From NCBI GenBank assembly GCA_013396655.1, contig WBMV01003267.1:248001-312000 (forward strand): a stretch of 64,000 nt of DNA. Reading direction: 5' to 3'. The first letter of the stretch is position 1, and every line of letters starts with the position of its first letter. The notes below the pieces were generated by a model. That model worked only from the letters and a program-made list of their open reading frames with translations, did not search any database and was not told where the DNA came from. Both the position numbers and the translations under genes were made by a program. Positions 50,871-63,599 of this stretch are shown one piece after another. The stretch is from Campylorhamphus procurvoides. Taxonomy: Eukaryota; Chordata; Aves; Passeriformes; Dendrocolaptidae.

Positions 50871-50881
50871 AAAAAAAAAAA
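50871..50881. repeat. A11 homopolymer
   Basis: A perfect run of eleven A after CACT. No retroposed sequence is recognisable to its left. Confidence 0.9.
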
Positions 50882-53812
50882 GGTGAAAATACTATAAATC
50901 AGTAAAATGCTAAAACTGGCTCTGAGGTTCTGCTTTATTTCTACCTGCTTGCACATATTTGGTCTTCATCAAGCTGTTCTGTGCTTTGTGAAGTTTTAAA
51001 TAGATGTTTGGCCACTAAACTCAGCCACCAGAGAGTCTCCTGAAGGGGAACACTTCATAAATTCAAGGAGTCGTCCAGCTTTGGAGCTACACCAAAGTGT
51101 CTCAAGGGCTCAGATTGGATTTGAAGCGTGTTTCCATTTCTGCCTGCTCACTGCTGGTGGGTGGGATGGTGGTAACCTGTCTCTGGAACCTCCACACTCA
51201 GCTCTGCCTTCCCCTCTGCAGCAAGACTTATTTCTGAGGTTATTTTGCAGTGAGGGGAAACTTCAATGCAGCAAAGATTGGTTTTCCCACTCTTCTCCTG
51301 ATCCGTGAGAGGTGTAGGATAGACAAAAGCTGATGGTACAGCTGTGACTTCTCTGCCAGCCCCAGCCTGGGGCACGCAGTGTTAATACAGAAATCCCAAT
51401 ATCCAGTCCTGTGATGGCACTTCAGGTGACACTGGAGGATGTGTGTCCCAAGTTCTGGAGGGTAGTTTTACTCAGTGTCACACAGCTTCCTGTGTGTGTG
51501 GGAAAAAAATACCACGTTACCTTCTGAGAACTGCCTCTGAGATGTCACCTGCATCATCTTCTGAGCTGTCAAGAGTGGCAGCAGAATTTTCACTTATTTG
51601 TTAAAGAACCTTCTCTCTACAGGGGTTTGCTGCCTTAGAAATAACACGGGAGAGGGGAGAGACACGTGGGAAATGCACAGCCTGAAAGACATTTAAAAGG
51701 CACTGATACTTGAGGAGAAGCTTGCTATACTTAAAACTTTAAGTAACTGTATTTCCATGCAATATGTTATGCTGTAGATAATCTCTGTAATTAGTTAGCA
51801 TTTAGATTGCCTCTGTATTTACTCTCCTCAAACACAGGCTATATATTTCACATTTGCGAAAGGGAGGTTGAGTAGTTTCAGGTATTTCACTGCTCACATC
51901 TTCCTGAAAAATTCTAGTCTTAGAACAACATGGTTATGGCTCGTTTTTATCATTCTGAAAGAGGAAATACTCGTATGAAGTATTGGAACTCCCTGCCCTG
52001 ACTGGCATGTGCACACAGTCAGAGAACTGGAGAAAAAAAACACAGCAGGAGAAGTTTTTATTATCCCTTGGTAATGATAATATCTTAAGACTTATTGGTA
52101 ATAAAATGGTCAGCTAGAAATATGAGTTTTTAATTGATCCTGCCCTTTTAATAAATCATGTCCAGGCTTAAAGATTCCCATTCCCACAGACTCGAGCAGG
52201 GGTGAAGGGTCAGCTCTCCTTGTAACTTCTCGCCTCCCGAGAAAGGAAGAACTTCTTTGCTCAGCCCTCAGTTAGGGCTCAAACAAAGTATTGAATTTTC
52301 AGTTTCATCTGTGCTGCCTCATGAGTGACTTCCAAAGCTGCCAGAGCGACTCCTGCTTTTTCTGGGAATGCTGCATTGCGGCGTGTCTGGGTCTGGTGGT
52401 ACCGAGACCTCGATGCACTTGCTCAGTCAGAAACACACTTTCTGTTCTTCACCATGATTTTTTGAGTTTTGCCTCAAGTAGGGCTTGAATTATTAATTGC
52501 ATTTATTATCTATGATTAATATCAATCATGCCTCTTCGTTTTCTGATGTCCATTTTGCAGTCAGAGCCCCATCTCCCCGTGATGGACTTTCCCTTTCCCT
52601 GTTAATGCTGAGAGATGCTGGTGCTCTTGGCTGAGCAGCCAAGTACTGAAAGTTCACAGCTTCCTGCTGTTGCTTTCCCTGGTGGCACAATTCTGCCTAG
52701 AGAGATGCTGGCTGAGTGCTGGTATAGTCTAGTTTTGATTTTAAAGTCATGGTTTTTGAACTAATGAGTTCACTTTCCATGTACAGGCCATTACATCTGT
52801 ATGTAAATACAGCGATTATTTGGCTTTCAATCTGCAGAAGAAACTTAGAATATGTTGATAAATATATTTGAGCTCTGCCACTTTTATTTCATCAAGGATT
52901 TGTCATGTTTTTTGGTACCTGCTGATATGGCTTTTGGGGTAATATAAAAAAGGTACATGTTTTTGCTAGTAAACAATTCATCATTTAGCAACTGGAGCCA
53001 GCAGAAGTGTTCTTGCATGAATAAGACTGACATCTCCTGAATGAGAGTTGAAATTAGTTCCACTTCTCAAGTTCTGAGCATCAAACACTTACTGTTGACC
53101 TTGGGCTTTAACCATGGGGAGGGTTTTTTCTGGATGTTGCAGGTTTTAGTCAGCATGTCTGTGGACCAACATCTTTACCTTAAGTGTGTGACAGGAGGTT
53201 ACAGTGTTCTTGTTAAACAAGATGTGCTTGTAGACTTAAAAATCTCTGACTACTAAAGTGTATTTCATATGTACATGTGAACACATAAATATTTCACTGT
53301 CAGGAAGTAAAAACCTATTCTGTTTCAGCTGAGGAAGGTGAGGCTGTTCAAACCCAGGATTATTAGTATAGAAGCTTCTAAATTCAGGGCTCATTAATCA
53401 ATTTTACAATCAGAGCAGCACTGTCATCTGGAGTTGTGATTATTTCCATCAACGACAGTAGTTTAAAATGTGACTTGTGTAACTAAGGTAATAAGTGGGA
53501 AGTACCAAAAAAAAATGAAATAAAAAAAATTCCCCAAAGACCATAGCATTTTAAATTGGAGGTTATATAACAAGCGGGAAGCAGCCAGGAAAACTTACAG
53601 CTCTTGCCTTTTGCAGAGTGAAGGGTGAACTTTTGACACGCCGACTTAGACTCCTCATCTGAATTTGCCTGGTTCGAGATACACTAACTTCATATCTTGT
53701 GACATTCAACTGGGAGCCAGTTACTTCTGGCCAAATTTGTGAGTCAGAGGGATCCTTGTATTTAGTTCAGCCACACCCATTTTTTACAAGAGGCACCGGT
53801 GTTTTCACATTT

Positions 53813-53825
53813 CTACTGGGGGGCG
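53813..53825 (+). promoter_or_regulatory. Possible CTCF-binding site
   Basis: The word CTACTGGGGGGCG matches the CTCF core consensus CCASYAGRKGGCR at all but two positions (T for C at position 2 and G for A at position 6). The six-G run is the dominant CTCF contact region. A near match of this quality will arise by chance, so occupancy is uncertain. Confidence 0.25.
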
Positions 53826-56800
53826 TTTGTAAGGGGAAGAAAATAAAGAAGCAATAAAAGCAAGAAGGAATGTCAGGAATATGAAATGGGAAAAGAGGAA
53901 AAGTGATTTAAACAAAAGAAGGGAAAGCCAGCTAGGAATTCTTTATGGTTTTTTTCTGGTCTGCTTTCATTAATGTGGAAACCAACTTGCTGAAGGAATG
54001 AGAAACTCTTCTGTTATCCTGTGGAGAGGAGAAGTTCCAGAATACATTTGCAGTGCTGTGAGCCTGGTCTTGCTGGCTTCATTTTGATTTCCCTGGTGCT
54101 AATAGCTTAGAAAACCGCAATACAGATGGACTGTCTGCTGCCACATCTTATTAAACACGCTGCTGTTTAAACGTGCACTGAGCAGATCTGATTGATGTTG
54201 CTGGGCACGGAGGGGTCTGACACCCTCTGTGCTACAAAAGGGACCAAGAACCTTCTTAGTTTTATGAAAATAACCTAAAGAAGGGCAGAAGAGAGAGTTT
54301 TTTTCTGGGTATCATATGGAAAGAGTAAGGTAGGGAAAGAGACTCTCAGTTGGTTTAGCCTGGGAAGCAGATTCTGTGCATCAGCCAGAGCTACCAAGAG
54401 GCTCCTCAGCTGTTGCTCACAGGTCCTGAGGTGGTGTTTTCATTTCTCCATCATGCACTCTATAAAGACACAGTTTGGGGTGTAACCCCATGGGTATTCT
54501 GATTTTTTTCTGTGTGTCTTTAAGTGGTGTTTTGGAAAGCAGTTCAAATTGTGCCGTGCTGAGGTAAATAGATCTGCAGTGACTTGTCGAATGTCAGTGA
54601 AGTCAATGACCTTAAATTTTGTCTCTGTGATCCTGCTGAGGTTTTAATGTTTCTATAAATGCTTTTTTAAAGAAACAACTTTTTATTATCCAGTACTTAA
54701 ATATTCTCACCGCTGGACAAAACTCGGTTAGGTGCAACATTGCCTGTGGTTGGATAAACATGCACTCCATCTAGAGTCAGCACCCTACACAGCACAAACA
54801 TGGCAGGCTGCGTAATGACGAGCAATTTCATGAGCTTCTCTTTACTGATGTTTGGAAAGCATAAATATAGCAAAACATAAATCTGTCACAGCACGTGATG
54901 GTGGCAGCCCACTGAGAGGATAATCTTGATGCAATTAAGGGTGTTCCTAGTGGGTTTTGACCAGCAAATGATTGTAAATTAAAGAAAGATGCAACAGCAG
55001 TAGGGACACACGCGTTACAAACTCCATCAAACGCTCAGACCTCCAGCTGCCCCAAGGTGTGTGTGTGCCAGGCAGCCACTTTTGCAATTACAAACACTGT
55101 ACAGGTCTCATTTCCTCAGAGATATTTATCTTTTTGTTACCTTTGTAGGAACATGGTTTCCATGGAAGAGTAGTCACACAGTGTCAAAATAAACCACTGC
55201 CAAAATGAGTCCTCTGCTCTCTGCTGAGCTGGAGAAATTCTAGCTGAGTGTTCATCTTCATAGCCTTGTGTTTCCAGGTCCTTTTAAAATGCACTTTTCA
55301 AAAATTTTAGCAAAGCTTACAGATAAAAAGATAGATGTACAGAGATGTATAATGACAGCTTAAGGTGACAATTTCCCGCTATATCATGTCTTCATTGTGT
55401 GATGTCAAGAATCATTTGTTAAAATTTTCTTACTGTGAATGGATTTAGGTTCTGTGAAGTTTGAAGTCTCCTTTTTACTCCACATTCAGCTTTTAAAAAA
55501 AGTCTTCTTGATAATACGAGGGTTCTAACTTAGTCTGACAGATCAATGGAAATCTAACGTTGTCTTGTCTGTCCTTTTTATGTTCCTTTTCTGCCAATGA
55601 AAATACTGCCACATGGAGATTGTCACTCATCAAATAGCACTAGGAGAGGTTTCCTCATGAGTTTTGGCTGTCAGCAGGGTGTGTGGAGCATAACACAGAA
55701 TGGTTTCAAATCCCTCAGTACCCACACATTGCTCAACAGGAGAATAGGTCTTGATCCTGCCCTCCTTAATTTTAAAGAATGTTTTTCCCAATCTGTGCTA
55801 GGTCTTTATAGATTTGCCTTTAGATTTGCTTACAACACAAGATCCTGGTGTGATCACATGTGCTGTGAAGGATTTTTCTGTGCATGCTTTAAATTTTCAT
55901 TTAGGAGCTGGTAAGCTGGAATGAGGATATAAGAATCCAGCTGGCAATTAATCTTTAATGGCATCCAAAAGTTTCCTCTAACCCTTTTTGCGTGGACTCA
56001 CAAGAAGAGCGACACACACTAAAGAGTAGATTTCATTAGATGTCAGCTCTGCTCAACTAATTTGTTTAGAGATGTATCTGGCAAAAAGTTGGAGAGAGCA
56101 CTGCAGGTCCTTGTTTGTATCTGACAATTTTTGTAGGGCTGCCTTCATCTGCTCTCCCTTCCTGATCTGATTTCTGTCTGTGGTTCATCTCATCCCCGTG
56201 CCAGAGTCCTTAACTTTTGTTATCTTCACTTTTCAACTGGCTTCAAGGAACCAGACTTCCATGGAAAAGATACTTGCCCTGGACATCTGCCGCTTGCTAA
56301 TTGATTTAGTTTGAGCAGCAACATCCTGATCTGCCTGGAGAGATACTGAAAGCAGTGGTGGTGGTGAAGAGAATTTGGATATGCAAGAGAGAATCATTCC
56401 CTATCCTGACAAGGCCATGAAACACAAGGAAATTTTATCTTACTGTGAGCCTGCGGCCACAAAAGTGGGTTGCACTTGAAAAAGTACATCTGTGCACCAC
56501 AGACCTTGTCAGCTGGGACAGAAGATGCCCTGCCTTAGTTAGACCTCTTTCCAAACTAACTTAAACAGGACCTGAGGGCATGAATCATAAACCAGGAAAG
56601 GTCCATGACCTCTTTCATTCTGTGTGACCAGCAAGTGCTGCCCTGTCTCCGAGGCTGCACTAATTATACTTTCTCATTTCAGCTTTCCATTGTCTTAAAT
56701 GTTGTTTTAATTAAAAATAAATAGGGAAAATAACTCCTTAGAAGTTGTAACCCAGGAACAGAATTCTTCAGGGTATTTTGCTAAACTTAGGCTTGTTTTC

Positions 56801-57643
56801 ATCAGTGTTGCTGGCGGATAGATGTCAATTCTGTGATCTCAGTTATGTATGTCAAAGCTAAAGGAATAGTTAAAAGGTTACAGCTCAAATTGACCTTGGA
56901 GCTGTTTGATGTTCAAATCTTTCTTGTGTTGACAGGCCTGCTCGAGTGAAGGTCGTTGCTTCAGCAGGAGTTTTCGTTCCTCTATAACGCTCACCTGCCT
57001 TGGAAAAATCTTCCATCCGAAGTGGAATTTACGGGGCTGTTGACTTTCAGCCTCTGGATGAGTCAAACTGGGTCCCCCTAAATAGTCCATTGATCCATTT
57101 CCCAGCAAATACACACTCTGAAGCTGGGATACAGGCTTAGTCTAATATCAGGACAAGTTTTGTGTCTAGTATGTTTATATTTTCCCTCAGTAGATACGTG
57201 AGGAATGCTTCTATCCAAGGGGGATTTGTTAGTTCTTATTAGGCCTAATTTTTGTGGTTCTTTGTTCAACCCATTACACTCAAGAGCACAGACCCTCTGA
57301 TGAACCCAAACCCCTTATCTTTGTCCTTTACACTATGGAAACAGTTAAGCCACGTGAATGCTTAATCATTCCTTAGCCAGGGTATGGATGGAATGTATTC
57401 AAGATGCACTGTTCTGTATGGGCTGCACCAAAGCATGTCTGAAATGTCCAGCATTTCATCAAGCACTGAGCCATGTGACTAATTCCTGACACTCCTTCCT
57501 CAGTCACCAGTGGGAGAAAAGTGTGGTGACCAAATTTTGTGCTGCTTTTCCCCAATGTGTGTGAGCTGCTTTGTCTCCAATTAAGTGCAATGTTTGGTGT
57601 GCACATTCATTTTATAATGGAAAATCTGTGCCAACCCCTTTGT

Positions 57644-57665
57644 GGTTTTTTGGGGTTTTTTTTTT
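57644..57665. repeat. G/T homopolymer tract (GG T6 GGGG T10)
   Basis: Alternating runs of G and T on the + strand. Tracts of this form are frequent in bird introns and intergenic DNA; it is one of the reasons for suggesting an avian source. Confidence 0.85.
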
Positions 57666-57750
57666 GAGTCTCATTTTGTCTCTTAGCCTTGCCAGCCCAT
57701 CTTTTTCCCTCTGAACTCCCTGCAGTTTGTCTCCATCGCTTGCAGGAGTC

Positions 57751-57920
57751 AGCGTGGTGTGGAGGTTAGGTAATAAATCTGGGTTCTTGGCCCTGGCTCA
57801 GCCTCCCCGTGTGATCTTGATAAATCATTTACCCTTATTGCCTCAATTATAGAGCAAAAAGAGGGAATATTTACTTACCTCAGAGGCACTGCAAAGTTAA
57901 AATGTTTGAGAGCTCTTCCA
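57751..57920 (+). mobile_element. MIR-type SINE (ancient, near full length)
   Basis: The order of words follows a MIR consensus along about 170 bases: a tRNA-like head (TGGTGTGGAGGTTAGGTA), a decayed B-box region (TCTGGGTTCTTGGCCCTGGCT, from 57779), the core word GTGTGATCTTGATAAATCA (compare GTGTGACCTTGGGCAAGTCA), CCTTATTGCCTCAATTATAG (compare CCTCTGTGCCTCAGTTTCC), then TACTTACCTCAGAGGCACTG and AAATGTTTGAGAGCTCTT at the 3' side. This is a tRNA-derived, long-inactive SINE. The CTTACCTCAGAGG word also creates a strong minus-strand splice donor (GAG/GTAAGT), a known way MIRs become exons, but no exon is supported here. Subfamily cannot be assigned by eye. Confidence 0.82.
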
Positions 57921-57946
57921 CCTATTTCTGTGACTAGTTATGTATC

Positions 57947-57960
57947 TTTTTTTTTTTTTT
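57947..57960. repeat. T14 homopolymer
   Basis: A perfect run of 14 T shortly after the MIR element; further pyrimidine tracts follow up to CCCCTCAG at about 58018, which looks like a splice acceptor but leads into no known exon. Confidence 0.92.
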
Positions 57961-60900
57961 GCCTCCACATTGAACTTTGTGTTTGGTGTCTCTTTTTTCC
58001 ACCCATTTTTTCCCCTCAGTGGCCACTACCATTTTCTACCACAGCGATTTTGCCCACACTGGACAGCACTGCCTGACGTGTGATGTGCCATTGTGTGGGT
58101 CATCCTGAAACTCTGCTCTTGGAAAGTTTTCTAGAACCTTTTATTGTGCTACAGTTCTTCGGTGGTTTTCTTCTTTTTGTCCAAACTTCGCAAAATTGTG
58201 GCTTTGTAATGTGTTTCTGCTTTGTTAGTTTTCAGTTAAATCTTTGTATAAAGGTTCAAAGCAACAGTGCCCTTTCATATATTATACTTGTGCTTTTTTC
58301 TTTTACTTAACCTTTTTGTATTGGTTTAAGAAGCACCTCTAGAAAATTGTACTATATCCTCAGTTAGGGAAGAGTAAGATGTTCAATTACCTCCTTACAA
58401 ATACACCTGTATTATTAAACAAAGTAAAGCCTCTTAAGTTTCGAGGCAGAGCAGAGGTGCCTGTACACCTGAACTACTTCAGGACAACTGTTTGTGCAGT
58501 TGTATCATCAGGGAACACATAATTTATGCTCCTCTGTGAGTGCCTGTCACAGGGATTATGTAAGAGGCAGATGGAAAAACAACTTTTGAAAAAGAATATG
58601 CTTGAAAGTTGAGTGCCACTGTTCTTTTTATTTGCCCATTTATTTTCCATAATAGATTTTTAAAATAACAAACCCATAAGATTAGGGCTTCTTTTTGTTC
58701 ATTTTCCTGGGGACGGGAACTCCCATCTCTCAAAGGGGCTCTTTTCCCTGTATTTATTTTGGTAATGAGAGATTAAAATATTCCAAATATTCGTAAATTT
58801 TAAGGAGTTGAATCTACACTGCCTTTTAATGAGGGTTGTACCTATTGAAAATGCACTAATGAAACCTATCAGGATTGCAGGTGGAAACCTGCCTGTTCCT
58901 GGTCCCTCGGTAAAGGGGATATACAGCCAGGCTGTCACTGTGAAATAGGCTGTCTGTTGTTTGGGGGGGTGTTTTATCTCTCCCCATGCTAGCCAACTTC
59001 AGACTTAATTTCTTTTTGTCTGCTCTCTACGCTGTCCCTGACAGAACTTGGAGAAATGTTTACCTCAAGTCCAGAGCCTGTCAGGAGTTGCAGGTTTAAT
59101 CAACAGACTCCAGGAGAGATTACGAGAAAAGTCAGCTAAGCTCTTCTCTCAGGATTTGGGCATTTTCTGCAATCCTTCAGCTTCCAGGGCACGAGGTGGA
59201 GCCTGTCCTTAACCCCAGTGCTCTCCATATCTCTCTGCCTCCCTCCCAGGCTCTGGGGTTTAGATCCACATTCCTTACAATCAAACAGGGGTTTGACTCT
59301 CATGGAGATTCAGACCCAAGGGGTACAGAATCATGGCAGGCGCCTGTATTTTTAGCAACAGGTCCCTTCAGAGGTGGTTCCTTTAATGATGCTGCCTGTG
59401 GCTGGAGTTCCTGTTCCTCTCCAACTCTCCCACAGCGAGGCAGTCAGAGAGTTTAGCGTTTGGAAGCGGAATCAATAGCACACATCCAGGGGGACGGAGA
59501 TCCACAGCCATTAGTGGGAGAAGTTCTGACTCCTGTGCCTCAAACTCTGAGTGAGAGACACTTGCCTGAACTAAAGTGCATGTGGGAGTTCAGTGCTCCT
59601 AGTCAGTCCCTCTTCTCCAGTGATAGCTCTAAGGTATCAATTAAAATAATGATCATGCTGTTTAAACAGCACCTGGTTGGATTTTTCCCCCCTCCTATTT
59701 TGAATTGGCACTTTAAAAGCCAGTGATCAGGTTATTGCTTTATTAATGTAGATTCAGTGAATATACTAACTAATGACTTTGGAATTCGATGTGACGTGAA
59801 TGTTCTATTAATGCAGAGGAAAAATTAGGCTATCATCCCTGTCAAGCAAGAAACAAAGGGATGATAAATGGGGTGAATTGTTGTCCCAGCTCCATGCAGC
59901 TTCACGCAACTCTGAAGTCCCACCCTGAGATTATCATTTGAAGGGTTATTTTTAGAATGAAAAAAAGAATGAAAGGAAGCAGCCCTTGCCATGTGTCAGA
60001 TCCCTGAATGACGACGCAACGGGACCTTCCTGGGCACACAGGACAGGGAAGTCGTCTTGTTTCATTCTCAACATCCATCTCTGCTGGTTACTGCAGTGCA
60101 GTATTGTGAGGGAGAGTTACTGCCACAATTTTCAGTAAGCTTGAGCTTTGTCTCACTATTTTTTGTCATTTAAAAGGCAGTAAAGCCCCCTGCAATGAAA
60201 TTGCCTCTGCCAAGTGGTAGGGAGCTGTTCTGTAGCACCTGCAGCATTATGCTAAGGACTGGCTTAAGGTCTTCTCTCCTTCAGGTACCACTTAATAGGA
60301 TGAATACTGCACACATTTGTTCCAGAGGTATATTCCTCTAAAAGGCTTCTTTATTGACTTCTTTTTTTTCAGTGTTCCCTTTCTGTAATTTCTGTGGAGT
60401 TTAATTATTAGCCCCAGGTATCCTGGTTGAAATCCAGACTGTAAGAAATAGAGGTTTAAATTGAGACTTGTCTTTTGAAGTGCTGTGGAATGGCTTTAAT
60501 ATAGTTGCTATAATGTATGTTTTTCTGTTTATACTGTTGGGTAAATGAGACAAAAATGAGAGCTGCTGTCTGAGTTTTGGTATATGAAGTCACAGTCCCA
60601 GAGCAAATGTCTGTGTGAGTAAAGTGGTATTGAAGCATTATTAAAAAGCTGTAATTTCAAATATTTTATGATTTGTTTCACATATAGTGCATCTACAGTG
60701 AAGAGTAGTTACTTAATGTAATTCTGGTGCTTGCACTCTACTGAGTCAAAGAAACTTTTCATTGGTCCCTGTTGGCTTTGGATCAAGTTCTTGGTTTAAA
60801 GTATTGATTGAAAGAGAAACTCAATCTGAACGGAAAGCCAAGAGAATTGATGCAGCAAATGTGGTGAATTAGCAAAAAGAAAAAAACCAAACACCAAAAA

Positions 60901-63590
60901 AGCAGCTCTCAAAAAGTAAGCTGCATCTGCAAATGTAATTTGTTCCTTTGATTTGGTGAATCTGCTTCCAGGTGCTTATTCAAAAAGCATCTGAGGAGTG
61001 GCTTTGTCTGTACCTACCCATGCTCGGTTTTCTCCTCTCCATTCCTTTTCTAAGAACTCTGCCTTTTAATAGATTTTGTTTTCCTAGTATTTATTAGATT
61101 GCTGTGCAGTAAAAAATATGATCAGAGGAGACTTAATTAAAGGCTGCTGCAGCTGTGGAACCTTAGAAGGCAAAATACTGTAGCAGTGAAGATTGTCAAG
61201 CACCCCAATAAAAGCTGAAGGGCCCACTGGGAGAACCAGCCTTGTCACTTAAAATCTGGTAGCCTAAGAGAGAAAAGGAGAATTTTTGTTTGTTTCATTT
61301 CATTCCAAGTGTCTTTCCCAGATCACAGTCCTCCACAATACAAATGCATGTGTTTAAAAGCAAAGGGGAAAACAGAATGAAGTAGTTTCTCAAACAGCTC
61401 CCCGAGGTCTGCCATATCTAAATACTGTGAATGAAAACTGCTGAATAAAATGAATGCAATCTGTTTGACAAACCATGTGCTGATTTACCTAGGTTTTTAT
61501 ATCCTTGGGAGGATATGCAGCAGAGAAAACAACTCAAAAAAAATAATATAAATCCAGAAAACCCAGTGCAGAACTTGGTTGTGCAAACCTGCTGTGTTTC
61601 AAGTCACATGGATTTGACGGACTCCTGCTTGTAGTTTGAAGCCAAATCACAGCTGAGTAAATGATGTTTTATATATCCTTTAAGGCATTTGAACCCTGAA
61701 CCACCCAGATTAGTAAAATAAAAGCAAATGTGAAGGCCATGCAGAATTGCAGCCCAGGTAGGAAGAGGAGTAATGAGGATGTCATTTATCACAGCCTGCT
61801 CACTGGGGATACAGTCAGGGTTTGATGTAGAGCCAGAAACACGGGAGAGAAGGATACATTTCAGGGATGTCCTCCTGGTGATGGTGGGACCTCCCTCTCT
61901 TACACAAAACAGCCTTTTCCCTGTGTTACTTCTTCCTTTGGCAGAGCTACTGTGTCAGGAAAATCCATAAGCCTTTTGAGTGAGAAGGCTGCAGGTGAGA
62001 CCCCTTCCCAACCCACTGGGCTGGTCTTCAGGGAGGGAGAAGCTTTTGAAGACCTTTGAAGCATCTGTAGCAGCAGAAGTCCATGTACTTTGGCTTTTCA
62101 TGAGGCCAGCCATTCCACTGGTGAAATTAAAATGGTGGGAAAATAGAGTTTGGAGACAAAGAAGGGAGAAGAGGGAGGAGTTCTGCACCCTTATGTACCC
62201 TCAAATCACCATCCATATCTTCAAAATGCATTTTACAGGCTTAAAATTCATTCCTGCTTGTGGCAAGGGACAATGGGAGATGCTATTTTACTGCATGTAT
62301 ATGCTTTATAAATTGTGACACACTAAATGTGTCCCCCAGAAACATCCACATTTTGGCCTCATGGAGACATAGTCATATTCTCCCAAACAGATAAAATGGA
62401 ATCTAATACAGGTTTATTTTCTTATCCCTGGGATCAACCTTATTTCCAAAGAAAGAAGGAAAATATGTGACTAATGGTCTCTCTTTTTTCCCGAGAGAGA
62501 TTGTTCTCATTATCTGATGTATCTGTAAAAGGAGCCTTTTGTTCCTACTTTGATACCCAACATTTGGTGGCTTTCATTTCTCAGTAGGCTGTGGCAACCT
62601 TTGGGCCTCAGGTTCTGCTTTCTAAACAAGCACACACACACAAAAAGAGAGATTAACAGGTATTTTCCTATTCAGAAGTTGAGGTGAGATCCCTTTTCCT
62701 TTCAAAAGATTTGTGTTTTTAAGGGCAGTTGTGTAGTTTGTTGGGTTTTAGCTGTTTTGTCATTTCATCTGATCAACTACTTTTCGGAGTCAGACCAAAG
62801 AAGATAAATTGTGTTGATGGTCGGGTATCTTTTAAAGCATTTCTTCCAGTTTGACTTTGTCTGGCCTCACTGAAAATTCTGCAAATCCCATTATATAAGT
62901 CTGTGTTTTTAGGCAGAGCTGGTCAAGAATTTTCCCAGACCATTTTTTCTCTTCAGAGCTCCCCAGTTTCTCAAAAGAGGAATGTTTTCAAGAAATTCAT
63001 TTCATATGCAGCCGATGGACCTGAATAAGTAACTGAGATCTACCAGTGTGCTGCCTGCTTTTTAAAGTTTAATGATTTCTTTATTTTCTACCTGTTTATA
63101 GAGTTGATCAGGTGGGTCGGGTGTGTTTCCCTGAGTCTTTGCAGTTAAAATTTCAGTGCTCTGTAGGGAAGAGCAATATTCAGCAAGAAATTGTGGATAG
63201 AGAAACCAACTTAAAATTACTTAGTTTCTCTTTATATGAAGTTATCAAATCTGTGCAACAGGGAAAGAAGTATTTTATTCAGGAATCAGTGTTGGGGGTT
63301 TTGATACATGATCACAATTATATATTTCTGATTTTTCTGCACTGCTAGTTTATTTTTACTGGAGAATAAAAGTGTCTCTGAGCATCCCTCACAATGTTGT
63401 TGGATAGAAGACCAATGAGAATATATCTTATAAATTAAAAAATAAGTTTCCTTCCTGTATTCAAAGGGGAGTTTAATAAGTTTTTCCCACAGCAAACAGC
63501 AGTGAGTTTTTTATGAACAGGCCTACCGTGGCTGTGGTGAAGGCTATGTAAATCACAGCCATGCATATTTATCCATGGACTTCTTGTGGG
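57961..63590. other. Non-coding stretch
   Basis: No gene is supported; frames are at most 112 codons (61980-62318, +) and match nothing known. A short (CA)6 microsatellite lies at 62631-62642 and a G7 run near 58963. GC-richer patches at 59170-59460 account for chance frames. Confidence 0.65.
62631..62642. repeat. (CA)6 microsatellite
   Basis: Six perfect CA units followed by A5 and GAGAGA. Confidence 0.9.
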
Positions 63591-63599
63591 AATATATTT

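Larger units (their letters stand above)
50644..57640. other. Long non-coding stretch
   Basis: No gene is supported; frames are at most 105 codons, and ORF density is low between 51.4 and 56.9 kb. It contains A11 at 50871-50881, a possible second-hand MIR-like stretch near 53.66-53.76 kb, a CTCF-like site at 53813-53825 and a small hairpin at 54151-54170 (TTAAACA and TGTTTAA, 6-base loop). The + strand frame 55597-55914 ends beside a GGTAAG word but encodes nothing recognisable. Confidence 0.65.

Noticed and set aside
53671..53685. tRNA B-box-like word GGTTCGAGAT
   Set aside because: No A box or cloverleaf partner sequences upstream; more likely decayed SINE or chance.
57991..58130. Splice-acceptor-like tract ending CCCCTCAG followed by 28 open codons and a stop
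   Set aside because: No poly-A signal close downstream, no donor, and the short translation resembles nothing. T-rich tracts next to AG are frequent here.
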